Shown here: positions 55,263-64,000 of the stretch, in pieces
Position numbering within the stretch: the stretch's first letter is position 1
Layout: each line of letters starts with the position of its first letter
DNA from: Candidatus Thorarchaeota archaeon
GTDB lineage: Archaea > Asgardarchaeota > Thorarchaeia > Thorarchaeales > Thorarchaeaceae
Direction: 5' to 3'
DNA length: 64,000 bases
Assembly (NCBI GenBank): GCA_016840825.1
Contig: JAEORN010000212.1
Coordinates: 8,399 to 72,398 of the forward strand
Made by a program: the position numbers and the translations under genes
The notes under the pieces: model-generated
The model's database searches: none
Seen by the model: the letters and a program-made list of their open reading frames with translations, nothing else
What the model was told of the DNA's origin: nothing

Positions 55263-55511
55263 ATGAGAAGAGGCAGTTTAAAGGGATTCGACGGAACCAT
55301 AACAAGAGTCGTGAAGATTAAGGGAACGAAGAAGGAATTCTTCATTGAAGGTAAAGAGGAATTTACATTTGAAGAAGCTATTCGAAATTCCTGGCCATTT
55401 GAAGACCATGACGTTGATGAGAAGTGGATAGTCACTTCATCATCAGGAGAAGACCTTGCGGGACGTACACTCATGTCTTATAGCAACACAGTCATTGTCG
55501 AGTTTATCTAG
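55263..55511 (+). CDS. Small beta-rich protein, possibly ubiquitin-fold
   Basis: 82 residues, starting MRRGSLKGFDGTITRV. Predicted order is strand-strand-helix-strand-strand. The stretch KWIVTSSSGEDLAGRTLMSY ends with NTVIVEF and is suggestively like the ubiquitin segment that carries the GRTLSDYN motif and last strand. There is no C-terminal Gly-Gly, so it cannot be conjugated as ubiquitin is. ATG follows a TATA-like GATAAATAG by about 20 bases, so the transcript may be leaderless. Asgard archaea are known for ubiquitin-fold proteins; a simple beta-grasp protein of other use is equally possible. Confidence 0.5.
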   Translation: MRRGSLKGFDGTITRVVKIKGTKKEFFIEGKEEFTFEEAIRNSWPFEDHDVDEKWIVTSSSGEDLAGRTLMSYSNTVIVEFI

Positions 55512-55525
55512 TTGAGATTCCTTGG

Positions 55526-55577
55526 GTGACTGTGAGGTCACGCCACTGTGTCAACCACGATGTCCAGCGTGGCACAC
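55526..55577. other. Two adjacent hairpins downstream of the small beta-rich gene
   Basis: GTGAC/GTCAC (55526-55541) and an extended stem GTGT-CAA-CCACG / CGTGG-C-ACAC (55548-55577) with an 8-base loop. Not followed by T-runs. They lie between the 82-aa gene and a broken acetyltransferase. Could be a terminator, a decayed RNA gene, or a recombination scar. Confidence 0.3.
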
Positions 55578-55606
55578 GAATCAGGATTAACATCTTTAAA
55601 ATGTGA

Positions 55607-55801
55607 CTAGATTTTGGCATTGCTATTCATAATCCTGAGAACTTTGGCAAGGGGTATGGCACAGACGCAATCAAAGTGATGCTTTGGATAGGATTCAATG
55701 TACTAGGTCTCAATAGTGTCTACCTTTCTGCATATCTCACGAACAAGAGAGCGCTGAGAGCATTCAAGTCAGCTGATTCCCAGAATAGCGCATTTGAATA
55801 G
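55607..55801 (+). pseudogene. GNAT acetyltransferase, 5'-truncated middle fragment
   Basis: An open frame without a start codon, directly after a stop at 55604, ending at a TAG. It encodes the acetyl-CoA-binding core of a RimJ/RimL-type GNAT enzyme: IAIHNPENFGKGYGTDAIK, then LGLNSVYLSAYLTNKRALRA and FKSA. A normal protein would continue with the GF.E.G motif, but here the frame runs into unrelated sequence after the 18-bp repeat. The first about 90 residues of a normal GNAT are also missing. The 3' half of the same gene is found 1.25 kb downstream. Confidence 0.7.
55756..55773 (+). repeat. 18-bp direct repeat, left copy
   Basis: GAGAGCATTCAAGTCAGC, identical to the copy at 57021-57038 and in the same codon phase of the GNAT gene (coding RAFKSA). 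It marks the place where the gene is interrupted. Confidence 0.8.
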
Positions 55802-55947
55802 GCGAGTTTCGCAAGTTTAGTGGTTTGCTTGAGCTATTACATATCAGTGTGAAAAGTTGTACTATAGCCAAGATTACAACCAGAGTGAACACACTTAATA
55901 CTAGGAAAAAACGTAATAACAATCATTAGGAAGCGGAGAGATTTTAT
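55774..55947. other. Noncoding start of the interrupting segment
   Basis: From the 18-bp repeat to the next start. The broken frame ends at 55801; the rest is AT-rich, with no recognisable gene or inverted terminal repeat. GCGGAGAG before the following TTG is its likely ribosome site. Confidence 0.4.
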
Positions 55948-56751
55948 TTGAAATATACCAGACCTCTTCTTGTATGGATAATCGCCATTATCCCCTTAAC
56001 AATTATATTCAGTGTTACAGCCTCAGCAGGATGGGTTCTTCTACTCTTCCCAGTAATGGCGATTGTTGGAACATTAGTTGGTTTTCTTCTTGCACCTATC
56101 TTATTATGGCTCTACAAGAAGGTAATTGGAAGAAATCATGTATTTGCATTCCACGAGAAATCTTCTGATGCAGGTGCTCATGGTATGTTCATGGGATTTT
56201 TCCCAGCATTAATGGCAACAAACTTTGCACTAAGTCTAATATTCAATCCTGTCATAATGGAGTTCGTTTTATTTCAAGAGTACTATCTTCAATGGAACGG
56301 CATCATTTTCCTATTCTTTAACTTAGGAGCATACCTTCAAGCTCCTGCTTTTGCGTTCTTTGCTGCCGCATGGATTATCGATGATTCTGGAATGATCACC
56401 ATGGACAAAGATGAAGCAACCATAGAGACTGGGCCTATTGAGCTTCAAGTTGTTGGCAGATGGTTTCTGTCTTTCCTAAAAGGTTATGCTGGAATAGGAG
56501 TCGTACTCGCCCTGTACCAGTTTACTTTCGAGTTTCTAGGAACCTATGGCTCTCAAGTGCATTTTTCAGCTGTCATCTTTCTGATTATACTCCCGATCAT
56601 CACCGTGTTGTGGGTGATTCCTGCAATCGTCTTAGTAAATGCCTCTCATGGTGTGAGACAGAATTATATCATGAACATTGCTACAAGAATGGGAATCAAG
56701 GATGAGTTCGAAGCTACAATTACAATGATCGATACACAAGATGGGCTCTAA
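55948..56751 (+). CDS. Hypothetical membrane protein within the GNAT-interrupting segment
   Basis: 267 residues with about six hydrophobic segments (WIIAIIPLTIIFSVTASAGW, VLLLFPVMAIVGTLVGFLL, GMFMGFFPALMATNFALSL and later ones) and a C-terminal tail containing MGIKDEFEATITMIDTQDGL. TTG start with GGAGAG upstream. I do not recognise a family; it is not a transposase or recombinase. It lies wholly between the two halves of the split acetyltransferase gene, so it may have moved in with the interrupting DNA. Confidence 0.6.
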   Translation: MKYTRPLLVWIIAIIPLTIIFSVTASAGWVLLLFPVMAIVGTLVGFLLAPILLWLYKKVIGRNHVFAFHEKSSDAGAHGMFMGFFPALMATNFALSLIFNPVIMEFVLFQEYYLQWNGIIFLFFNLGAYLQAPAFAFFAAAWIIDDSGMITMDKDEATIETGPIELQVVGRWFLSFLKGYAGIGVVLALYQFTFEFLGTYGSQVHFSAVIFLIILPIITVLWVIPAIVLVNASHGVRQNYIMNIATRMGIKDEFEATITMIDTQDGL

Positions 56752-56844
56752 AACCATAAGAATTGAAACAATGGGTGTATCTAGGCCATTAGAGAAAGAA
56801 GAAGATTAATCTCATAGCTCTTACCATCTTCACTTTGGTTGGAG

Positions 56845-57180
56845 ATGAAATCATTAGGCTCAATTGCTATGCATTTCCCATTTATCGAAGAATCTGTGAA
56901 AATAAAACTCCAGCAATTAATGAATTCCGCCTCTAATTATCACGATTTTATGGTACAACTTTGTGATGAAGTATGTTCAACCGATTTAGATGATACTATG
57001 ATTTCTCTAGCATTTGTTCAGAGAGCATTCAAGTCAGCAGGATTCAAAGAAGTAGGCATTCGGAGGAAAGCATACTTTACAATGGGAGAATTCAGGGATA
57101 TCATAATAATGGATATTCTGAAAGAGGAGTTCTTTGAAAAGTATCCACCAGGGATTACTATAGAAGATTCGATTCAGTGA
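56845..57180 (+). pseudogene. Chimeric frame: unknown N-terminus fused to GNAT C-terminus
   Basis: 112 residues in one frame. Residues 1-59 (MKSLGSIAMHFPFIEESV and onward) are not recognised. From residue 60 it reads RAFKSAGFKEVGIRRKAYF and ends with FRDIIIMDILKEEFFEK, which is the classic GNAT C-terminal motif (AGF.E.G.. then DVIIMGIL.EEF). The join is at the right copy of the 18-bp repeat. Joining the left fragment to this one at the repeat restores a normal GNAT sequence in phase. The chimeric product might be expressed (ATG with TTGGAG upstream), but probably has no acetyltransferase activity. Confidence 0.65.
57021..57038 (+). repeat. 18-bp direct repeat, right copy
   Basis: GAGAGCATTCAAGTCAGC, exact match to 55756-55773, 1265 bases downstream. 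Confidence 0.8.
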
Positions 57181-57321
57181 ACTCCACATGCTTAATAAGT
57201 GATGGAACCTCTCTACTGGTGACTACTGAAAGAAAGAAGATTATCGTAGAATATCTCTGATGTGTGGTTCATAATATGCATTAGCAGTCTTTGAGAGCTT
57301 TCTTCGTCATGGGGAGTGTTC

Positions 57322-60300
57322 ATGTTGAAGAATATCAGACATTGCTGCGCCGTATTTTATCTCATACTAATATTGAGTTTAGGGAGTGCTATTTCTACCA
57401 TTGACTGCGATAATCTTCAGCTTCAGATGACCTTGAAATGTACCAAACCGACTGAATTAGGCAAGACTCTCGCATTCGATCCTCATGATCCGATTATTAT
57501 TGACGGAGATGCAAACTTCAGCGACACAGCTCTAGATAATGGATGGATTGGTGATGGGAGCTCAGAAAGTCCATATATCATTGAGGACTTAGAGATTAGC
57601 GTTGGAGAATCCTCAAGTCACTGTATCAGTATTGGTAACACTCGTGCCAATTTTACGATTCTACATTGCAATCTTACAGGGGCAAGTGTATCTCTAGGGA
57701 GTGGCATTCATCTCGATAACGTGACGTTTGGTAAAATATCGGATAATATCCTTGAAAATAACTATGTCAGTATATACCTCAGTCTATCCCACTATCTTTT
57801 GATAGAGAATAACACCTGTTCTACCAGTGATTATGGTATTAGGCTACTGCAAGATTCCTCTTACAACAACCTAACCAGAAATACATGTCCTTCAAACGCA
57901 AACACTGGTATAAGTCTAGAGAGTGGTTCTAACCACAACATTGTTGATAATAATACCTGTAATGATAATAAATATGGCATTTCACTGTATCACGCTACCC
58001 TCAATATTGTTGCAAATAATTCATGTCTTGACAATACATATGAGTATGATGGCTCAGGAATCGATCTCCATTCAAATTCGAATGAGAATGACATAATCAA
58101 CAACACCTGTGTCAACAATCATTTTGGAATATTTATCGATTCATCAATTGATAATACCTTGAGTAACAATACATGTCAATATGGGACAGTGGGAATTCTT
58201 TCTGACGGGGCGGATTTGAATATATTGACGAATAACACATGTACGAACAATGACTACGGAATTAGCCTGCAAGATTCTAGGTGGACTCAGGTCTCTTGGA
58301 ACATTCTTGAAGACAATCTCGTTAATGGTTATGATTTCTCGGTTGACCCTGGATCCCTGCTGAATGGCTTTGAGTACAACTACTGGTCAGACTATGATGG
58401 ATATGACGCTAACGGGGATTTCTTCGGTGATACACCATATCTAATTAGTGGAAACGAAAACAATCAAGACCCACATCCTCTGATGCTATATCCTGGAACA
58501 CCTATTACATGGCTTAGTCCCACTGAAGATCTCGTGCTATATCAAGGTGCATTCTTCAGGTGCGATTTGAATGCGACAGCTTATGGCGGCCTGGATCATT
58601 GGTGGCTAAATGATACAGAGAATTTCGAAATTGACGAGAATGGCATCATCACAAATTCAACGACACTTTCATTGGGTACATACGGTCTACATGTAATTGT
58701 GTATGACACTCAGGGGGATTGGATTGAGGGATATTTCGCTGTTGACATCGTTAAACTGGAAGGCTCTATCATAATTAATGGAGATGTTGATTTTGAATTG
58801 AAGGCATCAGATATGGGATTTGCTGGTGATGGCACTTCGACTTCGCCATATCGAATTAGGATAATATCTATTGATTTAGCTGGTGACTTTGGTCATTGCA
58901 TCAATATATCGAATACTCGGGCCTATTTTGTGATAAGTGGTTGCACTCTCGTGGGAGCAAATGTAAGCCAAGGAGCTGGCATTTATCTAAGAAATGTCAC
59001 CAATGGAATCCTGATTGATAATACTTGCAACAATAATCAATACGGCATTCATCTTGTGAATTCAACATACAATCACATGATGAGAAATAACTGTTCTGAC
59101 AATATCAACACAGGAATGTGCTTGGAGGATGGATCTAATATCAACGAATTGGTGAACAACAGCTGCTCCAATATGGTATATGGCATCGCACTGTATTCAT
59201 CCCACTCCAATACGATTGAAGAGAACAACTGCACTCTCAATACTAATGATGGGATTCTAGTGGACAGCGGAAATAAAAACATCTTTTCGCGAAATCTCTG
59301 TAATAATAACGCAAGATATGGATTCTATATGACTGGTTCTTCAAGCAGCAACTCGTTTACCAATAACAATTGCAGTGAGAATGACGAGTATGGCATCTAT
59401 TCGAATTCGTTGAACCCCAATCTGTTGACGGATAATCTCTGCGTTCTCAACAATGTGGGCATCGTGATCTCAGGACCAATCACCGGAGGGCTGATAGCAA
59501 ATAATACTTGCAATTACAATAGTGTCTACGGTATCCTCATTCAATCTACCCATAGTACGGTTGTAATTCATAACTTCTGCAGCCATAATGCGCGCGGCAT
59601 CGCTGTCATAATCGGAGGCGAAAACAATGTGACTTGGAACACTTTTCTAGATAATTCACTTAGTGGTGGTATTTGGGAGGGTTATAATGATTTCATCGAT
59701 TATAATTACTGGTCAGATTATACTGGGTATGATGAAGATTTGGATGGAATAGGCGACACCGTCTACTTGATTTATTCTTCTGAACCTGAATTCTGGCAAG
59801 GAGAGGATCCGCATCCATTAATGATGCCGCATACATCTCTAACATGGACTATGCTGCTGGTTGATCAATTAATTGAACTTGGTAATTTTCTCAGATATAA
59901 TTTGAACGTAACTCAGTTTTCTCCTCTGGAAGGTTGGTGGTTGAATGATACGCGCTTTTTTGTTATTGATGATGATGGAGTGATTACTGCCCCGAGCATA
60001 GTACCAGTAGGAGTTTATGGTATTCAGGTTTCGGTCATGAACTCATGGGGCAATATTCTCGATGGCAGATTCACAGTAAACATTGTTGATACAACTCCTC
60101 CAAGCTGGGTAAAAGGCCCCTCAGATAGGTACATAGAGTGTGGGGAATCATTGGATTATCAAATCTCAGCAACGGATCTCTCATCAATCAATTACTGGAT
60201 CAATGATACAACATATTTTTCCATTTCACAATCAGGCATCATTCGTAACAAGACGTTCTTGCCTTGTGGAGTGTATGGTCTCTCAGTGAATGTTAATGAC

Positions 60301-61050
60301 ACATTTGGTAATCATCTAGTCGGTATCTTCACATTGAATGTAATTGATACCACTTCGCCAATTTGGATTGAAACACCATGTTCTCAAATCATTGAATATG
60401 GAGTAGGTTTCTATTACAATCTGAATTCATCAGACCTTTCTGGATTGAGTTCGTGGTGGGTAAATGACACATTCTTCTATTCGATTGATTCTTCAGGGAT
60501 TATAGTAAATAACACCTTTCTCCCTGTAGGAACATACGGATTGCGTATCTGTGTCAATGATACACTTGGTAATGTACTTGAAACAAATATCACCATAGAA
60601 GTTGTTGATACAACTCCTCCGGTCTTACTCAGTCTAGTCACAGATAAATATCTTCAACAGGGAGTGCCTTTCGAATATCAAATAAACGCATCCGACCTTT
60701 CAGGTATTGACTGGTGGCATGTCAATAACACCATCGAATTTGAAATAGATACGCAAGGTCGAATCACTAGTATAGGTATACTTCAAACTGGAGAATATGG
60801 TTTGAATGTCACAGCTTCAGATCCATATGGTAATGAATTATGGTTTGTATTCACAATCTATGTGACTCCTGCAGACACAACGGGAACGACAACCGCAACT
60901 TCTACAGCAACAACTTCATCTTCCACAAATCATACCTCTCCTACATTGCAAGGGGGTATGGACCCAGTTGTGATCCTCTTTATAGTAATGGGTGCTGGAT
61001 GTACCGCCGTTGTAGCTGTTGTAATCATCTTGCAAAAGCGTCGATCATAG
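57322..61050 (+). CDS. Giant NosD-like beta-helix surface protein
   Basis: 1242 residues from the ATG that follows GGGGAG; a GTG six bases earlier is in frame. Signal peptide (CCAVFYLILILSLGSAIS). Two right-handed beta-helix blocks with PbH1/NosD repeats such as NNTCNDNKYGISLYHA; each starts with a near-duplicate opening (GDGSSESPYIIEDLEI; GDGTSTSPYRIRIISI). Each block closes with YNYWSDYxGYD and is followed by an Ig-like module of about 85 residues; five such modules exist in total (WWLNDTENFEIDENGIIT and the later versions). A Thr/Ser-rich stretch and anchor (DPVVILFIVMGAGCTAVVAV) end the protein. Heavily glycosylated by sequon count. Likely an envelope protein binding polymers. Confidence 0.85.
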   Translation: MLKNIRHCCAVFYLILILSLGSAISTIDCDNLQLQMTLKCTKPTELGKTLAFDPHDPIIIDGDANFSDTALDNGWIGDGSSESPYIIEDLEISVGESSSHCISIGNTRANFTILHCNLTGASVSLGSGIHLDNVTFGKISDNILENNYVSIYLSLSHYLLIENNTCSTSDYGIRLLQDSSYNNLTRNTCPSNANTGISLESGSNHNIVDNNTCNDNKYGISLYHATLNIVANNSCLDNTYEYDGSGIDLHSNSNENDIINNTCVNNHFGIFIDSSIDNTLSNNTCQYGTVGILSDGADLNILTNNTCTNNDYGISLQDSRWTQVSWNILEDNLVNGYDFSVDPGSLLNGFEYNYWSDYDGYDANGDFFGDTPYLISGNENNQDPHPLMLYPGTPITWLSPTEDLVLYQGAFFRCDLNATAYGGLDHWWLNDTENFEIDENGIITNSTTLSLGTYGLHVIVYDTQGDWIEGYFAVDIVKLEGSIIINGDVDFELKASDMGFAGDGTSTSPYRIRIISIDLAGDFGHCINISNTRAYFVISGCTLVGANVSQGAGIYLRNVTNGILIDNTCNNNQYGIHLVNSTYNHMMRNNCSDNINTGMCLEDGSNINELVNNSCSNMVYGIALYSSHSNTIEENNCTLNTNDGILVDSGNKNIFSRNLCNNNARYGFYMTGSSSSNSFTNNNCSENDEYGIYSNSLNPNLLTDNLCVLNNVGIVISGPITGGLIANNTCNYNSVYGILIQSTHSTVVIHNFCSHNARGIAVIIGGENNVTWNTFLDNSLSGGIWEGYNDFIDYNYWSDYTGYDEDLDGIGDTVYLIYSSEPEFWQGEDPHPLMMPHTSLTWTMLLVDQLIELGNFLRYNLNVTQFSPLEGWWLNDTRFFVIDDDGVITAPSIVPVGVYGIQVSVMNSWGNILDGRFTVNIVDTTPPSWVKGPSDRYIECGESLDYQISATDLSSINYWINDTTYFSISQSGIIRNKTFLPCGVYGLSVNVNDTFGNHLVGIFTLNVIDTTSPIWIETPCSQIIEYGVGFYYNLNSSDLSGLSSWWVNDTFFYSIDSSGIIVNNTFLPVGTYGLRICVNDTLGNVLETNITIEVVDTTPPVLLSLVTDKYLQQGVPFEYQINASDLSGIDWWHVNNTIEFEIDTQGRITSIGILQTGEYGLNVTASDPYGNELWFVFTIYVTPADTTGTTTATSTATTSSSTNHTSPTLQGGMDPVVILFIVMGAGCTAVVAVVIILQKRRS

Positions 61051-61194
61051 AAATTAGTGTTGATTTAATATCTCCTGATACAGATTGGGTTCATTTTCTG
61101 TATTATACAATTCATCAATTGCCAATTTAAAATTAAAAATGTTCAATAGATAATTAGTACATTATACGTATATCGCGTTCAAGGAGGTTAGAAC

Positions 61195-64000
61195 ATGAGA
61201 GATAAGAGAGAGAGCTCTCTCTGTCGCGAGTCAAGACTTCTCTTGGTTCTATTCATGATGCTACTTCTGCTGATTGGTACTACACCTGTTGCTATAGATA
61301 TAGTACCAGTGAAGTGCATCAACATTCAGAAGTCGGATAGATCTCTGAGTGAAATCAGCGACTCGCAAATAAAGAAAACAATAAACAATGAAAATTCTAT
61401 CACTGTTGAAAATGAATATGTAACACTGAATGAACGATATTCCCCTGATCAGACTGAAGAAGCATCGGCTATTATTCCGATGTTTCCGAGAAGTACTGAT
61501 AATCCCCTTCGTGGCTCAGACTACGCAGATGTGATTGAACCCATATCACTCGACAACGGATATGTGACACATGACCCAATTCAAATATTCAGTGACGAAG
61601 ATTTCGATACCCAAGGTTGGCCTGGAACTGGAGATCTTGGAGATCCATACATCATCTCGGGATTGGAGATAACAACCCCTGGAGATGGACGGGATTGTAT
61701 TGAGATACATCATACTCGAGCGTATTTCAGAATAACAGGATGCCATTTGATTGGCGGAGAGTTTGCTGGTATGATATTCGCGCAGAATGGTATTCGATTG
61801 TACAATGTAAGCAAAGGACAAATCTGGGGCAATGAGATTCATAATCACGGAGAATCAGGCATTTCTGTTGAGAATTCATCATATTGTGACATTGATGGCA
61901 ACTACTGCTATGATAATTATTGGGGAGGAGTTGGTCTATACAAATCGTTCTACAATAATGTCACAGACAATACTTGTGCTATTGAGAATCAACATGGAAT
62001 AGTACTCACTCAATCCGGGAACAACATTGTACGAGGCAATGATGCAACGAGTCCAGGATATGCTGGAATATTCATCCGGAACTGCTTAAATGGAGAGAAC
62101 AAGATCTCATTCAACACATTACCAGGTAATGAGCATGGGATTGCTATTGTTTACTCAACGTACAATGATGTATTCAACAACACCTGCAATAATAATGATA
62201 TTTCTGGGATTTACTTGGGCAAGTGGGAGTATTGGAAAACACCTTCATTCAATCTAATAGCGAACAATACTTGTAACAACAATGTGAATTCTGGAATCAA
62301 AATCGTTGACACATCTCACTCCAATACTGTCGTAAATAATACTTGCAGCAATAATGTGAAGGGGATTCACCTCAATAATGCATACTACAACACACTGAGA
62401 GCCAACGACATTGGGAACAATGACATCCTTATCCATGTTAAAGACGGTAGCGGAAATATCCTCGAGAAGAATACTGGTACTGGCGCGGGAAATGGAATCC
62501 ATATTGAAACTTCAAACGACAATATGGTGATTAACAGCTATTGCCATGACTTGGTCTGCGGAATCCTTGTAGAGGATGCAGATAATAACACCATAGATAT
62601 GAATGACTTCGTAGACAACGAATACGGAGTATATGCGAACTTCTCAATCGCACTTAACATAACAAACTCTCACTTCACAGGGAATAACTATGGCATTCTT
62701 CTAGAAGACAGCCCACATAATTGTACGATAGAATACAACAATTGCTCATTCAACAGCAAAGGCATGAAAGTGGAGTCACACTATGGAATCATTGCAAACA
62801 ACCTATGTGCTAACAATACTGGCATTGGAATTAACTTGGGATCAGCAGAACACACTGAGGTGTTCAATAATATCTGTAGCAACAATACAGGAAGAGGAAT
62901 CTACGCCGCGTATTGCGAATACTGCAACATCTGGGATAATGAATGCAAGAATAACCAGAACACTGGAATTGAATTAGGGGCTTTCAGTTCGCATTCAAAT
63001 GTCATCGACAATCTTTGTGAGAATAATCCAATAGGCATCTTTCTTGATCTTGCAGATCGCCATCTTATTGCCAATAATACATGTCGTTTCGGTGACATAG
63101 GAATCAAACTTGACTATGCTTGGTTGAATCACATAGAGAATAACATCTGCAATAATTTCACTGTTGGCATTCAGCTAATCGATGAATCCAGACAGCCGAC
63201 TATCAGAGAGAACACCATTCAGCACAATGAATATGGTCTAGAGATTCGGGCTAACTCCTACACTGGAACCGTCGAACGGAACTTCTTTAGCGACAATGAC
63301 CTTGCCTTCTATCTGAAGAAATCAAATAATTACAAAATCGCTGAAAATGAGATTAATGATTGCGACGAGGGATTGCTAGTCGAGAATGCTAACAATACAA
63401 ATGTATACGACAACTGCTTCACAGATTGCAGTACCTATGGAATTCTACTATATTACTTGATCACTGCGACATTAACTAATAATACAATTTCTATTGCTGA
63501 AACAGGACTTGCATTATCAAACGCTAATTCAACGACCATTGGTAACAATACAATCAGTGATTCTGTACACGGGCTCATCTTCTACGAGAATTCATCCGAG
63601 AATATGTACCATTGGAATATCTACGAAGATAATAGCAATGCAGCTGTTGACAATGGCACGGATAATGATGCAACGTACAATTATTGGTCAGAGTATGGTG
63701 GGGTAGATGCGAACGCAGATGGGTTCGGGGACACTCCATATACAATTCCAGGATCTGCTGGTAATCAGGACATGTATCCACTTGTCTATCGCCCAACGAT
63801 ACCAGTTTGGATAGACACACTAGCTGATTGTACAATCGAATGTGGCGAGTGCTTTAGTTTGGATGCGAATGCCTCAGCCTCGACTACCATTCGTTGGTGG
63901 ATCAGCGATGAAGCAAACTTTGACATAGACTCAGACGGTGTAATAACCAACAGTACTTTCCTTCCATATAATGTGTACCCATTAGAAATCAGAGCATACA
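61195..64000 (+). CDS. Second NosD-like beta-helix surface protein (cut by window end)
   Basis: At least 935 codons, open at the window end. ATG follows AAGGAGGT at seven bases, the strongest ribosome site in the window. Signal peptide LLLVLFMMLLLLIGTTPVA. Residues about 150-860 are beta-helix repeats (NNTCNNNVNSGIKIVDTS and many like it), opening GTGDLGDPYIISGLEITT and closing with NYWSEYGGVDANADGFGD. An Ig-like module WIDTLADCTIECGECFSLD begins near residue 870 and runs to the edge. Same architecture as the preceding protein, so they are paralogues in tandem. The missing 3' end probably has further Ig-like modules and an anchor. Confidence 0.85.
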   Translation, partial: MRDKRESSLCRESRLLLVLFMMLLLLIGTTPVAIDIVPVKCINIQKSDRSLSEISDSQIKKTINNENSITVENEYVTLNERYSPDQTEEASAIIPMFPRSTDNPLRGSDYADVIEPISLDNGYVTHDPIQIFSDEDFDTQGWPGTGDLGDPYIISGLEITTPGDGRDCIEIHHTRAYFRITGCHLIGGEFAGMIFAQNGIRLYNVSKGQIWGNEIHNHGESGISVENSSYCDIDGNYCYDNYWGGVGLYKSFYNNVTDNTCAIENQHGIVLTQSGNNIVRGNDATSPGYAGIFIRNCLNGENKISFNTLPGNEHGIAIVYSTYNDVFNNTCNNNDISGIYLGKWEYWKTPSFNLIANNTCNNNVNSGIKIVDTSHSNTVVNNTCSNNVKGIHLNNAYYNTLRANDIGNNDILIHVKDGSGNILEKNTGTGAGNGIHIETSNDNMVINSYCHDLVCGILVEDADNNTIDMNDFVDNEYGVYANFSIALNITNSHFTGNNYGILLEDSPHNCTIEYNNCSFNSKGMKVESHYGIIANNLCANNTGIGINLGSAEHTEVFNNICSNNTGRGIYAAYCEYCNIWDNECKNNQNTGIELGAFSSHSNVIDNLCENNPIGIFLDLADRHLIANNTCRFGDIGIKLDYAWLNHIENNICNNFTVGIQLIDESRQPTIRENTIQHNEYGLEIRANSYTGTVERNFFSDNDLAFYLKKSNNYKIAENEINDCDEGLLVENANNTNVYDNCFTDCSTYGILLYYLITATLTNNTISIAETGLALSNANSTTIGNNTISDSVHGLIFYENSSENMYHWNIYEDNSNAAVDNGTDNDATYNYWSEYGGVDANADGFGDTPYTIPGSAGNQDMYPLVYRPTIPVWIDTLADCTIECGECFSLDANASASTTIRWWISDEANFDIDSDGVITNSTFLPYNVYPLEIRAY

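Noticed and set aside
55948..56751. Insertion sequence between the GNAT halves
   Set aside because: The encoded protein is a membrane protein with no transposase motif, and I see no terminal inverted repeats next to the 18-bp repeats. Kept only as an unexplained interruption.
57322..64000. CRISPR-like repetition in the last 7 kb
   Set aside because: The recurring AATAACACCTGT-like strings are codons of beta-helix repeats (NNTC), irregular in spacing and in frame; no spacers.

Overview
The window comes from an archaeal chromosome with low to moderate GC. Archaeal markers are a two-repeat TATA-binding protein, an archaeal-type asparaginyl-tRNA synthetase, a geranylgeranyl-reductase-family flavoprotein, an aldehyde:ferredoxin oxidoreductase, TATA boxes about 25-55 bases before starts, and frequent TTG/GTG starts. 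A Ras-like GTPase domain on a long acidic arm, several large secreted proteins with C-terminal membrane anchors, and very large FtsX/MacB-type permeases suggest an Asgard archaeon, perhaps Thorarchaeota-like. That placement is inference; no rRNA or other decisive marker is present.

Layout. 1-9 kb: an AOR with a 49-aa upstream gene, a large membrane protein, a hydrolase, a glycerophosphodiesterase and unrecognised genes. 8.6-15 kb: a geranylgeranyl reductase-like enzyme, an acyl-CoA synthetase, adenine phosphoribosyltransferase, the atypical GTPase and a zinc-finger protein. 15.2-28.2 kb: a 13-kb ABC export cluster with four large permeases and two ATPases in order P1-P2 / A1-P3-P4-A2; A2 carries a C-terminal AbrB-like domain. 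28-34 kb: AsnRS, a surface protein, a lysophospholipase-like hydrolase and a LigB-type dioxygenase. 34.5-37.7 kb: four tandem paralogues of a secreted, membrane-anchored family. 37.7-38.4 kb: the TBP gene behind four tandem TATA boxes. 38.5-49.3 kb: histidine kinase, site-2-type protease, old-yellow-enzyme/metallo-beta-lactamase pair, reductase/lactate-permease pair, TPR protein and sirtuin. 49.4-53.7 kb: an iron-sulphur locus with a cysteine-tailed HTH regulator, a cysteine desulfurase homologue lacking its PLP lysine, and IscU. 53.8-57.2 kb: an acyltransferase, a small possibly ubiquitin-fold protein, and a GNAT gene split in two halves that overlap by an 18-bp direct repeat. 57.3 kb to the end: two giant NosD-like beta-helix surface proteins, the second cut by the window end.

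The points most worth a second look are the TATA array in front of tbp, the ATPase-AbrB fusion, the desulfurase homologue without its catalytic lysine beside a putative Fe-S sensor, the GTPase with substituted G1 and G3 residues, the tandem family with copied promoters, and the split acetyltransferase. No CRISPR array, transposase, rRNA or convincing tRNA was seen. Functions are assigned by motif recognition only; membrane-segment counts and residue ranges are estimates.
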